Assembly (NCBI GenBank): GCA_902516925.1
Contig: CABYAF010000002.1
Coordinates: 1 to 64,000, forward strand
Source of the DNA: an uncultured Bacteroidota bacterium
Lineage (GTDB): Bacteria; Bacteroidota; Bacteroidia; Flavobacteriales; Flavobacteriaceae
Direction: 5' to 3'
DNA length: 64,000 nucleotides
Both the position numbers and the translations under genes were made by a program. Positions 15,669-24,881 of the stretch are shown here, piece after piece (position 1 is the first letter of the stretch; each line of letters starts with the position of its first letter). The notes below the pieces were generated by a model. That model saw only the letters and a list, made by a program, of their open reading frames with translations, did no database searches and was not told the origin of the DNA.

Positions 15669-17747
15669 ATGATAAAATTTGTGTGGAAGCATAAATACAG
15701 ATTATTATCCCTAATAATACTGTGCTTTATTTTTTCAATTTATACATTAAAAAATCCTAAAATATTTTATGATTCTGAGAGAATATTAAAATATGCTGAA
15801 GACCTAGAAATAGAAAAAAAAGAAATTGATGATTCTAGTAATCTTTTTTTGGTTGGAGTGGAATACTATGAAAAAGTTCAATTAGAAGATCTAATTAAAC
15901 TTCAGTCTATTCATTACGATTTATATGAAGATGAAAATATTACATCAAGCCAAAGCGTTTTTAATGACATTTCATTACACGGATTAAACTTTTTCTTTCC
16001 ATTTGGAAACAATCTAAAAATAGAGAACAAAAAAGATTTTAATGACTTCATTAAAAAAATAAATAGTAAGGAAAGTTTATTTATTTCAAAAGATCAAAAA
16101 AAGTTTTTTTACATAATTATTTTAAAATCTGGTTTAGGAGAAGATTTTAATAAAAAGTTTATTAAAAATCTTGAATATAAATTTAATACACTTGAGGCTC
16201 CATCCATCTATATCACAAGTCAAGTAAAAGGAGAAATATACATAAAAGAAAAAGTAATTAATGAGCTTCTTTATATCACTTTTATAAGTGCTTTTTTATG
16301 CTCTCTCATACTTTGGATTTTTTCTAGAAACATAAAATTTGTTTCAATTGTTATAATTAGTGTCCTATTTAGTATTACTATAAGTTTAATGATATCTCAA
16401 ATATTATTTGGAGGAATTGAACTTGTTATGATTATTATGCCCGCAATATTATTTATTGTTTGTATTTCTGATTTTATGCATTTAGTTAATGATAATGGAG
16501 AAACTAAAAAATCTAAACTGGAGTATTTTAAATATCAGGTCAACAATATTGGAAAACCTGTTGCTTTAACTTCCATTACTACAGCTATTGGATTTTTAAG
16601 TTTTTGTTTCTCTAACGTTTTGCCGATATCAAGATTAGGAATGATTACAACTATCGGTATATCAATATCTCTTTTTGTTATTCTTGTTACCTATTCAATA
16701 TGCATAGAGTTAAATCTTCATATTATAAAAGGAAAAAACTTACAAACTAATAAAATAGATAATCTAATTTCTAAATTTATTAAATTCCAAAATAGTAAAA
16801 AATCTATCCCGCTCATATTCATAATGTCCTTTTTATGTCTGTTTGGAATAAATTATTTTGAAATTAATAATCATATATATGATGAGTTTAATAAGTCCTC
16901 TGATTTATATAAAGAAATGCAGTTTTTCGATAAGAATTTTGGTGGGTATAAAGAAGTATTTTTTAATATTGAAATAAATGATAATCTAAAACTAGATAGT
17001 ATAATTAAACTTGAGAATGAAATAAAATCAATGGGATTTACACTTGATTACTCTCTTTTTGGATCATTTAAAGATATAAAGTCCATTAATGAAAACTATT
17101 TTCAAGAAATAGAAGAGAAACAAATTAGCATGAAAACCAGAATGCCTGATATTGGATCAAAAGAAAGTTTAATTATTTATAATAAAATAAACCAAAAGGC
17201 AAATGATTTGAATATCAAAATTCAATTAAAAGGAAATGGTTACCTATTTGATAAATTAAGTGATAAAATAACACTGGAGATACTATTTGGTTTGATGATT
17301 GCTATTCTAACAATATGTTTATTATTCTTAATTATTTCTAATTTTAATTTTAAGTATTTGCTTATTATTCTAATCCCAAATACATTCCCAATTTTTGTTT
17401 GCATTGGATTAATGAGTCTGGGAACCTTTTATTTTAGTTTATCAAATGCATTTATTTTTGCAATTATATTCGGATTAATTGTTGATGATTCTATTCACAT
17501 AATAACTTCTTACAGATTTAATATTCTAAGGGGTGTTAATAAGAAAGAGGCCATTGACAAATCACTACGAGTTACCGGAAAAGCGGTTATTAAAACTACG
17601 CTAATTATAATTGTAACATTAATTCCTCTTCTTTTTTCTGAATTTAATTCAATAAGTCAATTAGGTTTGCTTACTATAGTTTCTGCAATTATTGCTATAG
17701 TTTTTGACTTAATATATTTACCAAAGTTGATTAGATATTTTTTATAA
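15669..17747 (+). CDS. RND/MMPL superfamily transporter
   Basis: A 692-residue membrane protein in the usual two-half RND layout: an N-terminal membrane helix, a periplasmic loop (about 40-195), a five- to six-helix block (about 200-350), a further helix near 380-395, a second loop, and a C-terminal block (about 540-690). The conserved helix-4-like signatures are IMPAILFIVCISDFMHL and IFGLIVDDSIHII, with Asp residues expected for proton coupling. MMPL-type members export lipids or hydrophobic compounds; the substrate is unknown. It is very Lys/Ile/Phe-rich, like the host chromosome and unlike the monooxygenase upstream. It ends about 20 bases before the symporter relic. Confidence 0.8.
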   Translation: MIKFVWKHKYRLLSLIILCFIFSIYTLKNPKIFYDSERILKYAEDLEIEKKEIDDSSNLFLVGVEYYEKVQLEDLIKLQSIHYDLYEDENITSSQSVFNDISLHGLNFFFPFGNNLKIENKKDFNDFIKKINSKESLFISKDQKKFFYIIILKSGLGEDFNKKFIKNLEYKFNTLEAPSIYITSQVKGEIYIKEKVINELLYITFISAFLCSLILWIFSRNIKFVSIVIISVLFSITISLMISQILFGGIELVMIIMPAILFIVCISDFMHLVNDNGETKKSKLEYFKYQVNNIGKPVALTSITTAIGFLSFCFSNVLPISRLGMITTIGISISLFVILVTYSICIELNLHIIKGKNLQTNKIDNLISKFIKFQNSKKSIPLIFIMSFLCLFGINYFEINNHIYDEFNKSSDLYKEMQFFDKNFGGYKEVFFNIEINDNLKLDSIIKLENEIKSMGFTLDYSLFGSFKDIKSINENYFQEIEEKQISMKTRMPDIGSKESLIIYNKINQKANDLNIKIQLKGNGYLFDKLSDKITLEILFGLMIAILTICLLFLIISNFNFKYLLIILIPNTFPIFVCIGLMSLGTFYFSLSNAFIFAIIFGLIVDDSIHIITSYRFNILRGVNKKEAIDKSLRVTGKAVIKTTLIIIVTLIPLLFSEFNSISQLGLLTIVSAIIAIVFDLIYLPKLIRYFL

Positions 17748-17768
17748 AAACTTTTTATTTATTACTTA

Positions 17769-17840
17769 AATATTTTGACTAGAAATTTTGGTTGGGCGCT
17801 AGCAATTAGTCTTATTTTAATTCATATAATTTTCCATTAA
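17769..17840 (+). pseudogene. Relic: last 24 codons of a second SSS symporter gene
   Basis: Read in frame this encodes NILTRNFGWALAISLILIHI followed by IFH and a stop. It aligns without gaps to the last 24 codons of the symporter at 15440-15511, with 60 of 72 bases identical. Of the 11 differing codons, seven are synonymous and the rest mostly conservative, so the copy evolved as a working coding sequence before losing its body. It has no start or remaining upstream coding sequence; the RND gene ends just before it. Confidence 0.85.
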
Positions 17841-17850
17841 AGCTTTCACT

Positions 17851-18258
17851 TTAACTAGGATACGTAAAAGAAATATTTTTTTCTACAGTTTCAGATAATG
17901 TATGATGAACTGGACAATTATAAGCAGCTCTCTCTAAAATAGTTTTAGTTTTTTGATCATATTCTCTCGGGAAAGTTAAATCAATATCAATCTTGGAAAT
18001 CCGTCTAGGCTTAGTTCCCATTGTTTTTTTAACAACTGCAGTAGTCCCTTTAATATTGATATTATCTTTTTCAACAGCAATTGCCATAATAGTTAATATA
18101 CAACTTGCCAAAGCAGTACATACCATATCGGTAGGAGAGAAGGTTTCTCCAAGTCCATGATTATCTTTTGGAGCATCTGTATTTATTTCAGATCCAGAGT
18201 CTAAATGAATTGCAGTAGTTCTCAAGTCTCCTTTGTATTTAATTTCAAATGTATTCAT
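17851..18258 (-). CDS. OsmC family peroxiredoxin-like protein
   Basis: OsmC/Ohr-type proteins reduce organic hydroperoxides with two Cys. Here these are Cys53 (CTALASCILT) and Cys115 (AAYNCPVHHTL). The length of 135 residues and the motif FSPTDMVCTALASC fit the OsmC subgroup. It lies ten bases after the YfiT-like gene on the same strand, so a shared role in thiol or peroxide stress is possible. Confidence 0.88.
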   Translation of the reverse strand: MNTFEIKYKGDLRTTAIHLDSGSEINTDAPKDNHGLGETFSPTDMVCTALASCILTIMAIAVEKDNINIKGTTAVVKKTMGTKPRRISKIDIDLTFPREYDQKTKTILERAAYNCPVHHTLSETVEKNISFTYPS

Positions 18259-18268
18259 AATATGATTT

Positions 18269-18826
18269 TTATTGATTTCTCTTGCCTTCCTTTTTAATAC
18301 TTTCTTTAGCTATTTCTATATGGACCAGATGATGTTTAGTATGCCATGCATACATTCCAACATGCTCATGAAGAATAATATTTTTATCTCTAGCAGAATG
18401 ATAGTAAGTTTTTTTGAAGTCTTCTTCTGATAAGGTTTTAAGAAGTGAAACCCATTTTGCATGTATCCCATCAATAACATTTAGGCTATCATTAATATCT
18501 AATACATTTGATTCAGGAGTAGTTAAAAATTCACTTACCTCATACATTTTTACACTAGGATTATCTTCTAAAAGTGTATGTTTTGTTCTCATAAATGCAT
18601 AAGTGTGAGTATCGCAGTAGTGATGTATAATTTGAGCTATGTTCATTCCACCATCTCTATATGTCTTTTTTAAATCTGTTTTGTCAAGTCCTTTTACAGC
18701 ATCTTTGAGTTTTTGAGAAAATGACTCAAGTGTTTTAATATCTTCAACAGTTCTTGAAAAATTAAACTCAAGAACAGCTTTATATTTTCCAATAGGGAAT
18801 TTTAGTTTTTCAATGTTTTCTTCCAT
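18269..18826 (-). CDS. YfiT/DinB-like putative metal-dependent hydrolase or thiol transferase
   Basis: A 185-residue four-helix DinB-superfamily protein of the YfiT group. The probable metal-binding His residues are in IAQIIHHYCDTH (near residue 67) and YAWHTKHHLVHI (near residue 160). The bacillithiol S-transferase BstA is a relative, but the thiol used here is unknown. The N-terminus EKLKFPIGKY is typical for YfiT. It sits between the glycosyltransferase and osmC, all on the minus strand with short gaps. Confidence 0.8.
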   Translation of the reverse strand: MEENIEKLKFPIGKYKAVLEFNFSRTVEDIKTLESFSQKLKDAVKGLDKTDLKKTYRDGGMNIAQIIHHYCDTHTYAFMRTKHTLLEDNPSVKMYEVSEFLTTPESNVLDINDSLNVIDGIHAKWVSLLKTLSEEDFKKTYYHSARDKNIILHEHVGMYAWHTKHHLVHIEIAKESIKKEGKRNQ

Positions 18827-18834
18827 GATAATTT

Positions 18835-19833
18835 TTAGTTAAGATTTGAGTAATCATAAATTAATTTTTCAACTATTTCTTTTGACTCGTCATTATACTT
18901 GATTTCAAAAATACTTGGTGAGTCAACCCATTTTGAAATATGATCAATATTTTTAGAGGAGAACCTGTCAATCACTGTTACCCCCTCCTTCTTTAATGCT
19001 GCTGCATTAAACTGCTGTTCTATTTGAGCTTCAACAGGTACAACCAACATTGGTTTTCCAAGAAAAATTGCTTCAGATGTAGTGGCAAAGCCACCAGCAC
19101 AAACAATTCCATAACATGAGGCAAATTTTTCTAAAAATAATTCTTCAGACAAAGGCTCAACATTAACATGTGAAATAATTTCTTTTGATTTTGCATCAGG
19201 TGAAAAAATTGTCCATTTTTTATTTTGTGGAAGCTGATTTATTACTTCAATTAAATTTGAAGGAGAGTAGGTTGGTAAATAAATAATAATTTCATCACCC
19301 CCTGATACTTTCAGTTTCCTAACCTTGTCTCTGATGATAGGAAAAAAAATTCTATCTGTATATTTTTTATAGTGATATCCATAACCAAGATTTGAAGGAA
19401 TAATATATTTAATTGCTTTAAGAACTATTCTTGAATAATTATTTGGCTTTGGTATATTTTTAAGCCCCATCGAGTATTGATTGGTAAGCTCAAAACATTT
19501 AATATTTTTAAATTTAGCTGACCATGCTGAAACAGGTTCAAAATCGTTTATGATTAAGTCATATTTTTTTATAGGACAAGAAATGATCTCTCTAATGAAC
19601 CTAAAATACTTGTTTAAAAAAAATGTTTTTAACCAATTGACTGCCCCTGTATTAGTATAGAAAAATGTTAGTCCATGATAATGATAAATAGGTTCTTCCT
19701 CTAATAAAAAATCATTTTTTGGACCACTAGTAATAATATCTATATCTGCAATTTCTTTTAATCTGGGAATTATACTTTGAGCTCTAGCAAGATGACCATT
19801 CCCTGTAGTTTGGATTGCATAAAGAATTTTCAT
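18835..19833 (-). CDS. Glycosyltransferase family protein (MJ1255-like, GT28-related fold)
   Basis: A 332-residue GT-B-type protein starting KILYAIQTTGNGHLARAQSI, where GNGHLARA is the nucleotide-sugar glycosyltransferase signature of this group. A C-terminal donor-binding segment reads CAGGFATTSEAIFLGKPMLV. The partner gene upstream encodes an LpxH-like phosphoesterase, with the two overlapping by four bases, and this pair recurs in Bacteroidota. A role in envelope glycolipid synthesis is inference. Confidence 0.8.
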   Translation of the reverse strand: MKILYAIQTTGNGHLARAQSIIPRLKEIADIDIITSGPKNDFLLEEEPIYHYHGLTFFYTNTGAVNWLKTFFLNKYFRFIREIISCPIKKYDLIINDFEPVSAWSAKFKNIKCFELTNQYSMGLKNIPKPNNYSRIVLKAIKYIIPSNLGYGYHYKKYTDRIFFPIIRDKVRKLKVSGGDEIIIYLPTYSPSNLIEVINQLPQNKKWTIFSPDAKSKEIISHVNVEPLSEELFLEKFASCYGIVCAGGFATTSEAIFLGKPMLVVPVEAQIEQQFNAAALKKEGVTVIDRFSSKNIDHISKWVDSPSIFEIKYNDESKEIVEKLIYDYSNLN

Positions 19834-20669
19834 TTATCCTGAAGAATTTTAAACTCAGCTATAAGATCTTTATAGAGTTCCTTATTAGTCATTTCAATTC
19901 TCGAGTCTTCATCACCTTTATATTCTTGTTCAGTCCTTTTATGCATATATATTGACCATTTATTGTCTACATATTCTAAAGAAGAAAGGCTCTCAAGCCA
20001 ATCTCCAGAGTTCATGTAAATTATTTCCTCCCCATTGATGTCAAAAGACTCAATCTTTGGAGTATGGATATGCCCGCATGCTACATATTTATATCCATTT
20101 TTTTGAGCTATTTCAGCTGCTTTCATCTCAAAATTTGCAAAATATTGAACTACAGTTTTGACATTTGCCTTTATTGTTTTTGAAAAATTCAATCTTTTTT
20201 GACCTAGAGGTCTCATGATCTTTTTATTAATCCAGCTATTAAACATTATCATATAGTCATAGACAAATCCAGCAAGTTTTGTCAACCATCCTGTTTGAAT
20301 AGAAAAATCAAAAACATCTCCATGGAACATCCAAACCTTACCTTCAGAAGTATCCAGTACAATTTGATTAACAATTTTAAAGTTTTGAATTTTAAAATTT
20401 AAAAATTTTCTCATTAGTTCATCATGATTTCCGGTGATGTAATATATCTCTTTTCCCTTTGAGATTAAGTCAAGAAAATACTTAACTACTTTCATGTGAG
20501 ATGAGGGCCAAAAGCGTTTATTAAAAAGCATTATATCAACAAAGTCACCATTAATCACAATTTTGTCTGCTTCAATTGAGTCAAGATAAGCCAATAATTC
20601 ATCAGCTTCAGACCCATATGTTCCAAGATGTAAATCAGAAATAACTAGAATGTCTAAATTTCGCTTCAC
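19830..20669 (-). CDS. UDP-2,3-diacylglucosamine diphosphatase-like metallophosphoesterase
   Basis: A calcineurin-like phosphoesterase with all metal-binding blocks: ISDLHLG, INGDFVDI, TGNHDE, FHGDVFDF and CGHIHTPK. It is closest to LpxH/YbbF, which hydrolyse UDP-2,3-diacylglucosamine in lipid A synthesis, though at 279 residues it is longer than LpxH and carries an inserted helical segment (about 125-175) as in LpxH2-like proteins. It overlaps the downstream glycosyltransferase by four bases. Confidence 0.82.
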   Translation of the reverse strand: MKRNLDILVISDLHLGTYGSEADELLAYLDSIEADKIVINGDFVDIMLFNKRFWPSSHMKVVKYFLDLISKGKEIYYITGNHDELMRKFLNFKIQNFKIVNQIVLDTSEGKVWMFHGDVFDFSIQTGWLTKLAGFVYDYMIMFNSWINKKIMRPLGQKRLNFSKTIKANVKTVVQYFANFEMKAAEIAQKNGYKYVACGHIHTPKIESFDINGEEIIYMNSGDWLESLSSLEYVDNKWSIYMHKRTEQEYKGDEDSRIEMTNKELYKDLIAEFKILQDK

Positions 20670-20708
20670 CAGTTTGCAAATTTAATGAAAGATAATTACA
20701 AAAGTTGA

Positions 20709-20909
20709 TTACAGCTTATCAATGTAGTCTTTAAAAGTAGTTCCATAAATAGTCTTAAAACTTTCTTCAAACTCTTTTTTAGATTTGAAACCACAAAGTT
20801 CCCAAACTTTGTTTAAAGTAGTTCTATCCTCAGGAGATAAAGACTTGGCTAGAGTAATAGCATATTTAGCTCTAGAACGATTAATTCTTATGTTAATTTT
20901 ATTGATCAC
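20709..20909 (-). CDS. AraC-like mini-protein (distal helix-turn-helix only)
   Basis: A 66-residue, basic, helical protein. Its second half, CGFKSKKEFEESFKTIYGTT followed by FKDYI, matches the last helix-turn-helix of AraC-family regulators (GF, then F at the turn, then FK, FG and P/x-x-Y). The first half, IRINRSRAKYAITLAKS, resembles the linker helix before it. The proximal HTH and any ligand domain are absent, so it is either a small stand-alone DNA-binding protein or the remnant of a longer regulator. The start and stop are clean, and the gene fills a space between lpxH-like and SCP2 genes. Confidence 0.5.
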   Translation of the reverse strand: MINKINIRINRSRAKYAITLAKSLSPEDRTTLNKVWELCGFKSKKEFEESFKTIYGTTFKDYIDKL

Positions 20910-20958
20910 TGGTTTAATAGTCTAATACAATGTAATCAAATAATTAATAATTTTAAAA

Positions 20959-21270
20959 TTACATGAAAGCCTGCAGCTTCATTGCTAATCCTTGATCACC
21001 TTTAATTTTGAGTTTTCCACTCATAACAGCCATCATGGGATTCACCTTACCATTCTTAAGATCTTCCATTAAAGATCCTGCCATAGTAATAGTGCAATCA
21101 GCTTCCATGTCCTCTAATAAAATTTTATTTTCTGAACCTGTGCCATCTATGCAAATTGAGTTTCCATCAATTTCAAATTTAATAGTTCCACCTATAGGGG
21201 CAGCATTTTTAGCCTTTTCTTGAAAGTTTGAAAGTATATTTTCTTTATCCATAATTTTTTCGTTAATCAT
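20959..21270 (-). CDS. SCP2 sterol-carrier-like protein
   Basis: A small lipid-binding domain protein (103 residues; possibly 97 if the ATG six codons in is used). The pattern [10 protein letters not shown], then [13 protein letters not shown], then [19 protein letters not shown] followed by KGD, is characteristic of SCP2. It is divergent from fadJ, so probably handles acyl-CoA or fatty acids with the beta-oxidation enzymes. Confidence 0.85.
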   Translation of the reverse strand: MINEKIMDKENILSNFQEKAKNAAPIGGTIKFEIDGNSICIDGTGSENKILLEDMEADCTITMAGSLMEDLKNGKVNPMMAVMSGKLKIKGDQGLAMKLQAFM

Positions 21271-21324
21271 GTAAAGGTAATAATAAAATAATTTTATTTA
21301 GATTAGCATTTATTATAATATAAT

Positions 21325-23709
21325 ATGAGCTACAAAGTAAAAAAAGCAGCAGTTTTAGGATCAGGAGTAATGGGTTCCGGAATAGCCTGTCATCTTGCAA
21401 ATGTTGGTATAGATGTTTTAATGTTAGATATTCAACCTAATGATAAGTCTATAAAAAACAAAAATTTTATTGCAGATGAGTCATTGAAGAATGCAATAAA
21501 ATCAAGGCCAAACCCATTATATAAAAAAGAATATGCAAACAGGGTCACAACTGGTAATTTTGATGATGATTTTGAAAAGATTAAAGATTCAGACTGGATA
21601 ATTGAAGTCATTGTTGAAAATCTTGAAATTAAAAAAACTGTTTTTGAAAAAGTTGAAAAATATAAATCTGATCATGCTTTTGTAACTTCTAACACTTCAA
21701 GTATCCCAATATCACTTTTATGTGAAGGAAGATCAGATGATTTTAAATCTAAATTTTGTGGAACTCACTTCTTTAACCCTCCAAGATATTTAAGATTATT
21801 TGAGGTAATTCCACATACTGATTCTGACCCATCTTTAATTTCTTTCTTGATGGAATTTGGAGATGTTATTCTTGGAAAACAAACAGTTTTATGTAAAGAT
21901 ACACCTGGATTCATTGGTAACAGAATTGGTGTAATGTGTGGAATTAAATCTTCTCAATTAACTGATAAGTATAATTTTAAAATTGAGGAAGTAGATCTAA
22001 TGACGGGAAGTGTTATTGGTCTTCCAAACTCAGGAACATTTAGGTTGCAAGATCTAGTTGGACTAGACACAAGTAATAATGTAACAAATTTTTTAGTCAA
22101 CAATGTAACTGATGACTCTTTCTACAGTAAACTTAAAGATCAACCAGAGAATAAATCCTTCAATTTTTTAATTGAAAATAAGTTTTTTGGAAATAAATCT
22201 GGAAAGGGATACTATGAGAAAACAAAGGAAAAAGATGAGAATGGTAGATCTGTTATAAATGCACTTGATCTAGAAATAAATACTTACAGGAAGTTAATTA
22301 AACCAAATATTCCAGAAGTAAAAGAAGCTAAATCTATTGAGCTTTTTGACAGAAGACTTAAGTATCTGGTTGAGGGAGACTCAAATGTAAATAAGTTCTA
22401 CAAAGAGTATTTTTCTTGTTTACTCTCATATTCAGCCATGAGTATTCCAGAAATTGCAGATGATTTCTATCAGATAGATGATGCAATTAGAACTGGATAT
22501 GCATGGAGTTATGGACCATTTGAAATTTGGGATAATCTTGGAATTCAAGAGGCTGCTGAAATGATAAAAAGTTGTGGTGAAGAGGTTCCAAGTTGGATAA
22601 ATGATATGGTTAACTCTGGAGCAAATTCATTCTATATTTTTGAAGATGGGAAAAAGAAGTTTTATGATATAAATACGAAAAAGTATAAAAACGTACCTAG
22701 CTCTGAAAATCACTACATACTTGATGCATTTAGAGAAAATAAACAAATCCTTAAAAACTCAGAGTGTACTGTTCATGATATCGGAGATGGAGTAATGTGT
22801 ATTGAGTTTCAGACAAAAGGTAATTCAATTGGAGAAGGGATTGCTAAGGGTATAAATGAGGCAATTGATATAGCAGAAAGGGATGGATGGAATGGTATTG
22901 TAATTGGAAATAACGATAAGCAGTTTTCAGTTGGTGCTAATCTAATGAATATGGGAATGATGGCTATGCAAAAGAATTTTGATGCTATAGAAGAATTCTT
23001 AGTTGGCTTTCAAAAAATATTGATGCGAATTAGGACTTGTAATGTTCCAGTAGTGTCTGCAACTCACGGATTTGTAATGGGAGGAGGGCTTGAGGTTTCA
23101 ATCCATTGTGATGCTGGTATACATGCATCTGAGTCATACATCGGTCTTGTAGAGGCAGGTGTTGGTCTAATCCCAGGTGGAGGTGGAACTAAAGAAATGG
23201 CCATGAGAGCCTCAGACTCATTTAACTCTGGTGATGTAAAAATGCCTTCATTAATTGATCATTTTAAATCTATTGCAATGGGTGCTGTCTCAACATCTGC
23301 ATTTGAGGCTTATGATCATCACTATCTTCTTCCGGAAAGAGATTTTGTTTGTATGAATAGAATGAGAAATATCAGTAAGGCTAAAGAAAAAGCCTTAAGC
23401 TTAAAAAAAGGATATATTCCACCATCTTCAAGACAAGATATTGAAGTACTTGGTAGATCAGGTTTATCCACTCTTTACTCTGCAATAAATGAATTTAGAC
23501 TAGGAAATTATATGTCAGATTATGATGTTGAAGTTTCTAGAAAAATAGCATATGTTATGTGTGGAGGAGATTTAACCTTCTCACAGAATGTAAGTGAGGA
23601 ATACCTATTAGACCTTGAAAGAGAAAATTTTATGAGTCTGCTTGGAAATCAAAAAACATTAGATAGAATTCAGCATATGCTGATGACTAAAAAACCTTTA
23701 AGAAATTAA
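21325..23709 (+). CDS. fadJ: 3-hydroxyacyl-CoA dehydrogenase / enoyl-CoA hydratase bifunctional enzyme
   Basis: This protein catalyses the middle two steps of fatty acid beta-oxidation. The NAD-binding domain comes first (AAVLGSGVMGSGIACHLANV, residues 8-27), then the C-terminal dehydrogenase domain with THFFNPPRYL and DTPGFIGNRIG, and the enoyl-CoA hydratase domain is last (HGFVMGGGLEVSIHCD near 585). This domain order is the reverse of E. coli FadB and is the usual one in Bacteroidota. At 794 residues it is full length. It is two bases upstream of fadA. Confidence 0.93.
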   Translation: MSYKVKKAAVLGSGVMGSGIACHLANVGIDVLMLDIQPNDKSIKNKNFIADESLKNAIKSRPNPLYKKEYANRVTTGNFDDDFEKIKDSDWIIEVIVENLEIKKTVFEKVEKYKSDHAFVTSNTSSIPISLLCEGRSDDFKSKFCGTHFFNPPRYLRLFEVIPHTDSDPSLISFLMEFGDVILGKQTVLCKDTPGFIGNRIGVMCGIKSSQLTDKYNFKIEEVDLMTGSVIGLPNSGTFRLQDLVGLDTSNNVTNFLVNNVTDDSFYSKLKDQPENKSFNFLIENKFFGNKSGKGYYEKTKEKDENGRSVINALDLEINTYRKLIKPNIPEVKEAKSIELFDRRLKYLVEGDSNVNKFYKEYFSCLLSYSAMSIPEIADDFYQIDDAIRTGYAWSYGPFEIWDNLGIQEAAEMIKSCGEEVPSWINDMVNSGANSFYIFEDGKKKFYDINTKKYKNVPSSENHYILDAFRENKQILKNSECTVHDIGDGVMCIEFQTKGNSIGEGIAKGINEAIDIAERDGWNGIVIGNNDKQFSVGANLMNMGMMAMQKNFDAIEEFLVGFQKILMRIRTCNVPVVSATHGFVMGGGLEVSIHCDAGIHASESYIGLVEAGVGLIPGGGGTKEMAMRASDSFNSGDVKMPSLIDHFKSIAMGAVSTSAFEAYDHHYLLPERDFVCMNRMRNISKAKEKALSLKKGYIPPSSRQDIEVLGRSGLSTLYSAINEFRLGNYMSDYDVEVSRKIAYVMCGGDLTFSQNVSEEYLLDLERENFMSLLGNQKTLDRIQHMLMTKKPLRN

Positions 23710-23711
23710 TT

Positions 23712-24881
23712 ATGGAAGCATATATAGTAGCTGGTTATAGATCAGCGGTAGGAAAAGCAAAAAAAGGTGGCTTTAAAAATTATAGAACCGATGATTTAGC
23801 AGTAGATGTTATTAAACATATTACTTCACAAGTTCCAGAACTTGATACTACAAAAGTTGATGATGTAATTGTTGGATGTGCAAATCCTGAGGGAGAACAA
23901 GGTCTTCAAGTAGCAAGACTTATTTCTGCTAGAGCTCTTGGAAAAGAAGTTCCAGGTGTTACAATAAATAGATATTGTGCTTCTGGTTTAGAGGCAATTT
24001 CAATGGCTGTTAGCAAGGTTAGAGCAGGTTTTGGAGACATCTTTATAGCAGGAGGTATTGAGAGTATGAGTCTGATACCTATGACAGGATATAAATTAGC
24101 CCCGAGTTATAAAGCAAATCTTGAAAACATGAATTATCACATAGGTATGGGACACACTGCAGAAGCTGTTGCTGAAAAATATAAAATTACAAGAGAAGCA
24201 AGTGATAAATTTTCATGTGAGTCTCACATCAAAGCTGCTAACGCAATTGATAATGGATATTTTAAAGATGAAATTGTCCCTGTAACTGTAGAAGAAGTAT
24301 TTGTAAAAGATGGGAAGAAGGTCTCAAAATCTCATACTGTAGATATGGATGAAGGAGTTAGGAGAGAGACAACAATTGAGGCTTTATCAAAATTAAGACC
24401 AGCGTTCAAGCTTGGTGGTATCGTTACCGCAGGTAGTTCATCTCAAATGTCAGATGGTGCTGCATTTGTTCTTGTAATGTCAGAAGAAATGGTAAAGCAG
24501 TTAGGTGTTGAACCTATTGCAAGAATGGTTACTTGTACATCAGGTGGAGTAGATCCTTTATATATGGGAATTGGCCCAGTTGAAGCTATACCAAAAGCAT
24601 TAAAACAGGCAGGTTTAAAACTTTCTGATATTGAACAAACTGAGTTAAATGAAGCTTTTGCTGCTCAAGCACTTGCTGTAATTCAGGAAAGTGGCCTTGA
24701 CCCCGATACAGTTAATGTTAATGGTGGTGCTATCGCCCTTGGTCATCCTTTAGGTTGTACTGGAGCAAAACTTTCTATTCAGTTATTAAATGAAATGAAA
24801 AGAAGAAATCAGAAGTATGGAATGGTAACTGCTTGTGTTGGAGGTGGTCAGGGAATTGCGGGTATTTATGAAAGGCTTTAA
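23712..24881 (+). CDS. fadA: Acetyl-CoA acyltransferase (3-ketoacyl-CoA thiolase)
   Basis: The thiolase completes beta-oxidation by cleaving 3-ketoacyl-CoA. Nucleophile Cys89 is in NRYCASGLEAI, the His of GGAIALGHPLGCTG is present, and the second catalytic Cys is in TACVGGGQGIAGIYE near the C-terminus. The length of 389 residues is typical. It forms an operon with fadJ, and its stop overlaps that of the convergent umuD by four bases. Confidence 0.95.
   Translation: MEAYIVAGYRSAVGKAKKGGFKNYRTDDLAVDVIKHITSQVPELDTTKVDDVIVGCANPEGEQGLQVARLISARALGKEVPGVTINRYCASGLEAISMAVSKVRAGFGDIFIAGGIESMSLIPMTGYKLAPSYKANLENMNYHIGMGHTAEAVAEKYKITREASDKFSCESHIKAANAIDNGYFKDEIVPVTVEEVFVKDGKKVSKSHTVDMDEGVRRETTIEALSKLRPAFKLGGIVTAGSSSQMSDGAAFVLVMSEEMVKQLGVEPIARMVTCTSGGVDPLYMGIGPVEAIPKALKQAGLKLSDIEQTELNEAFAAQALAVIQESGLDPDTVNVNGGAIALGHPLGCTGAKLSIQLLNEMKRRNQKYGMVTACVGGGQGIAGIYERL

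Noticed and set aside
12653..17850. Attachment-site duplication of the tRNA-Leu 3' end around the accessory block
   Set aside because: No second copy of the tRNA 3' end was seen after the symporter relic or near osmC, and no integrase is present.
17841..17850. Shared AGCTTTC after both symporter ends as a possible mobile-element end
   Set aside because: Only seven bases and best explained as part of the same duplicated gene end.
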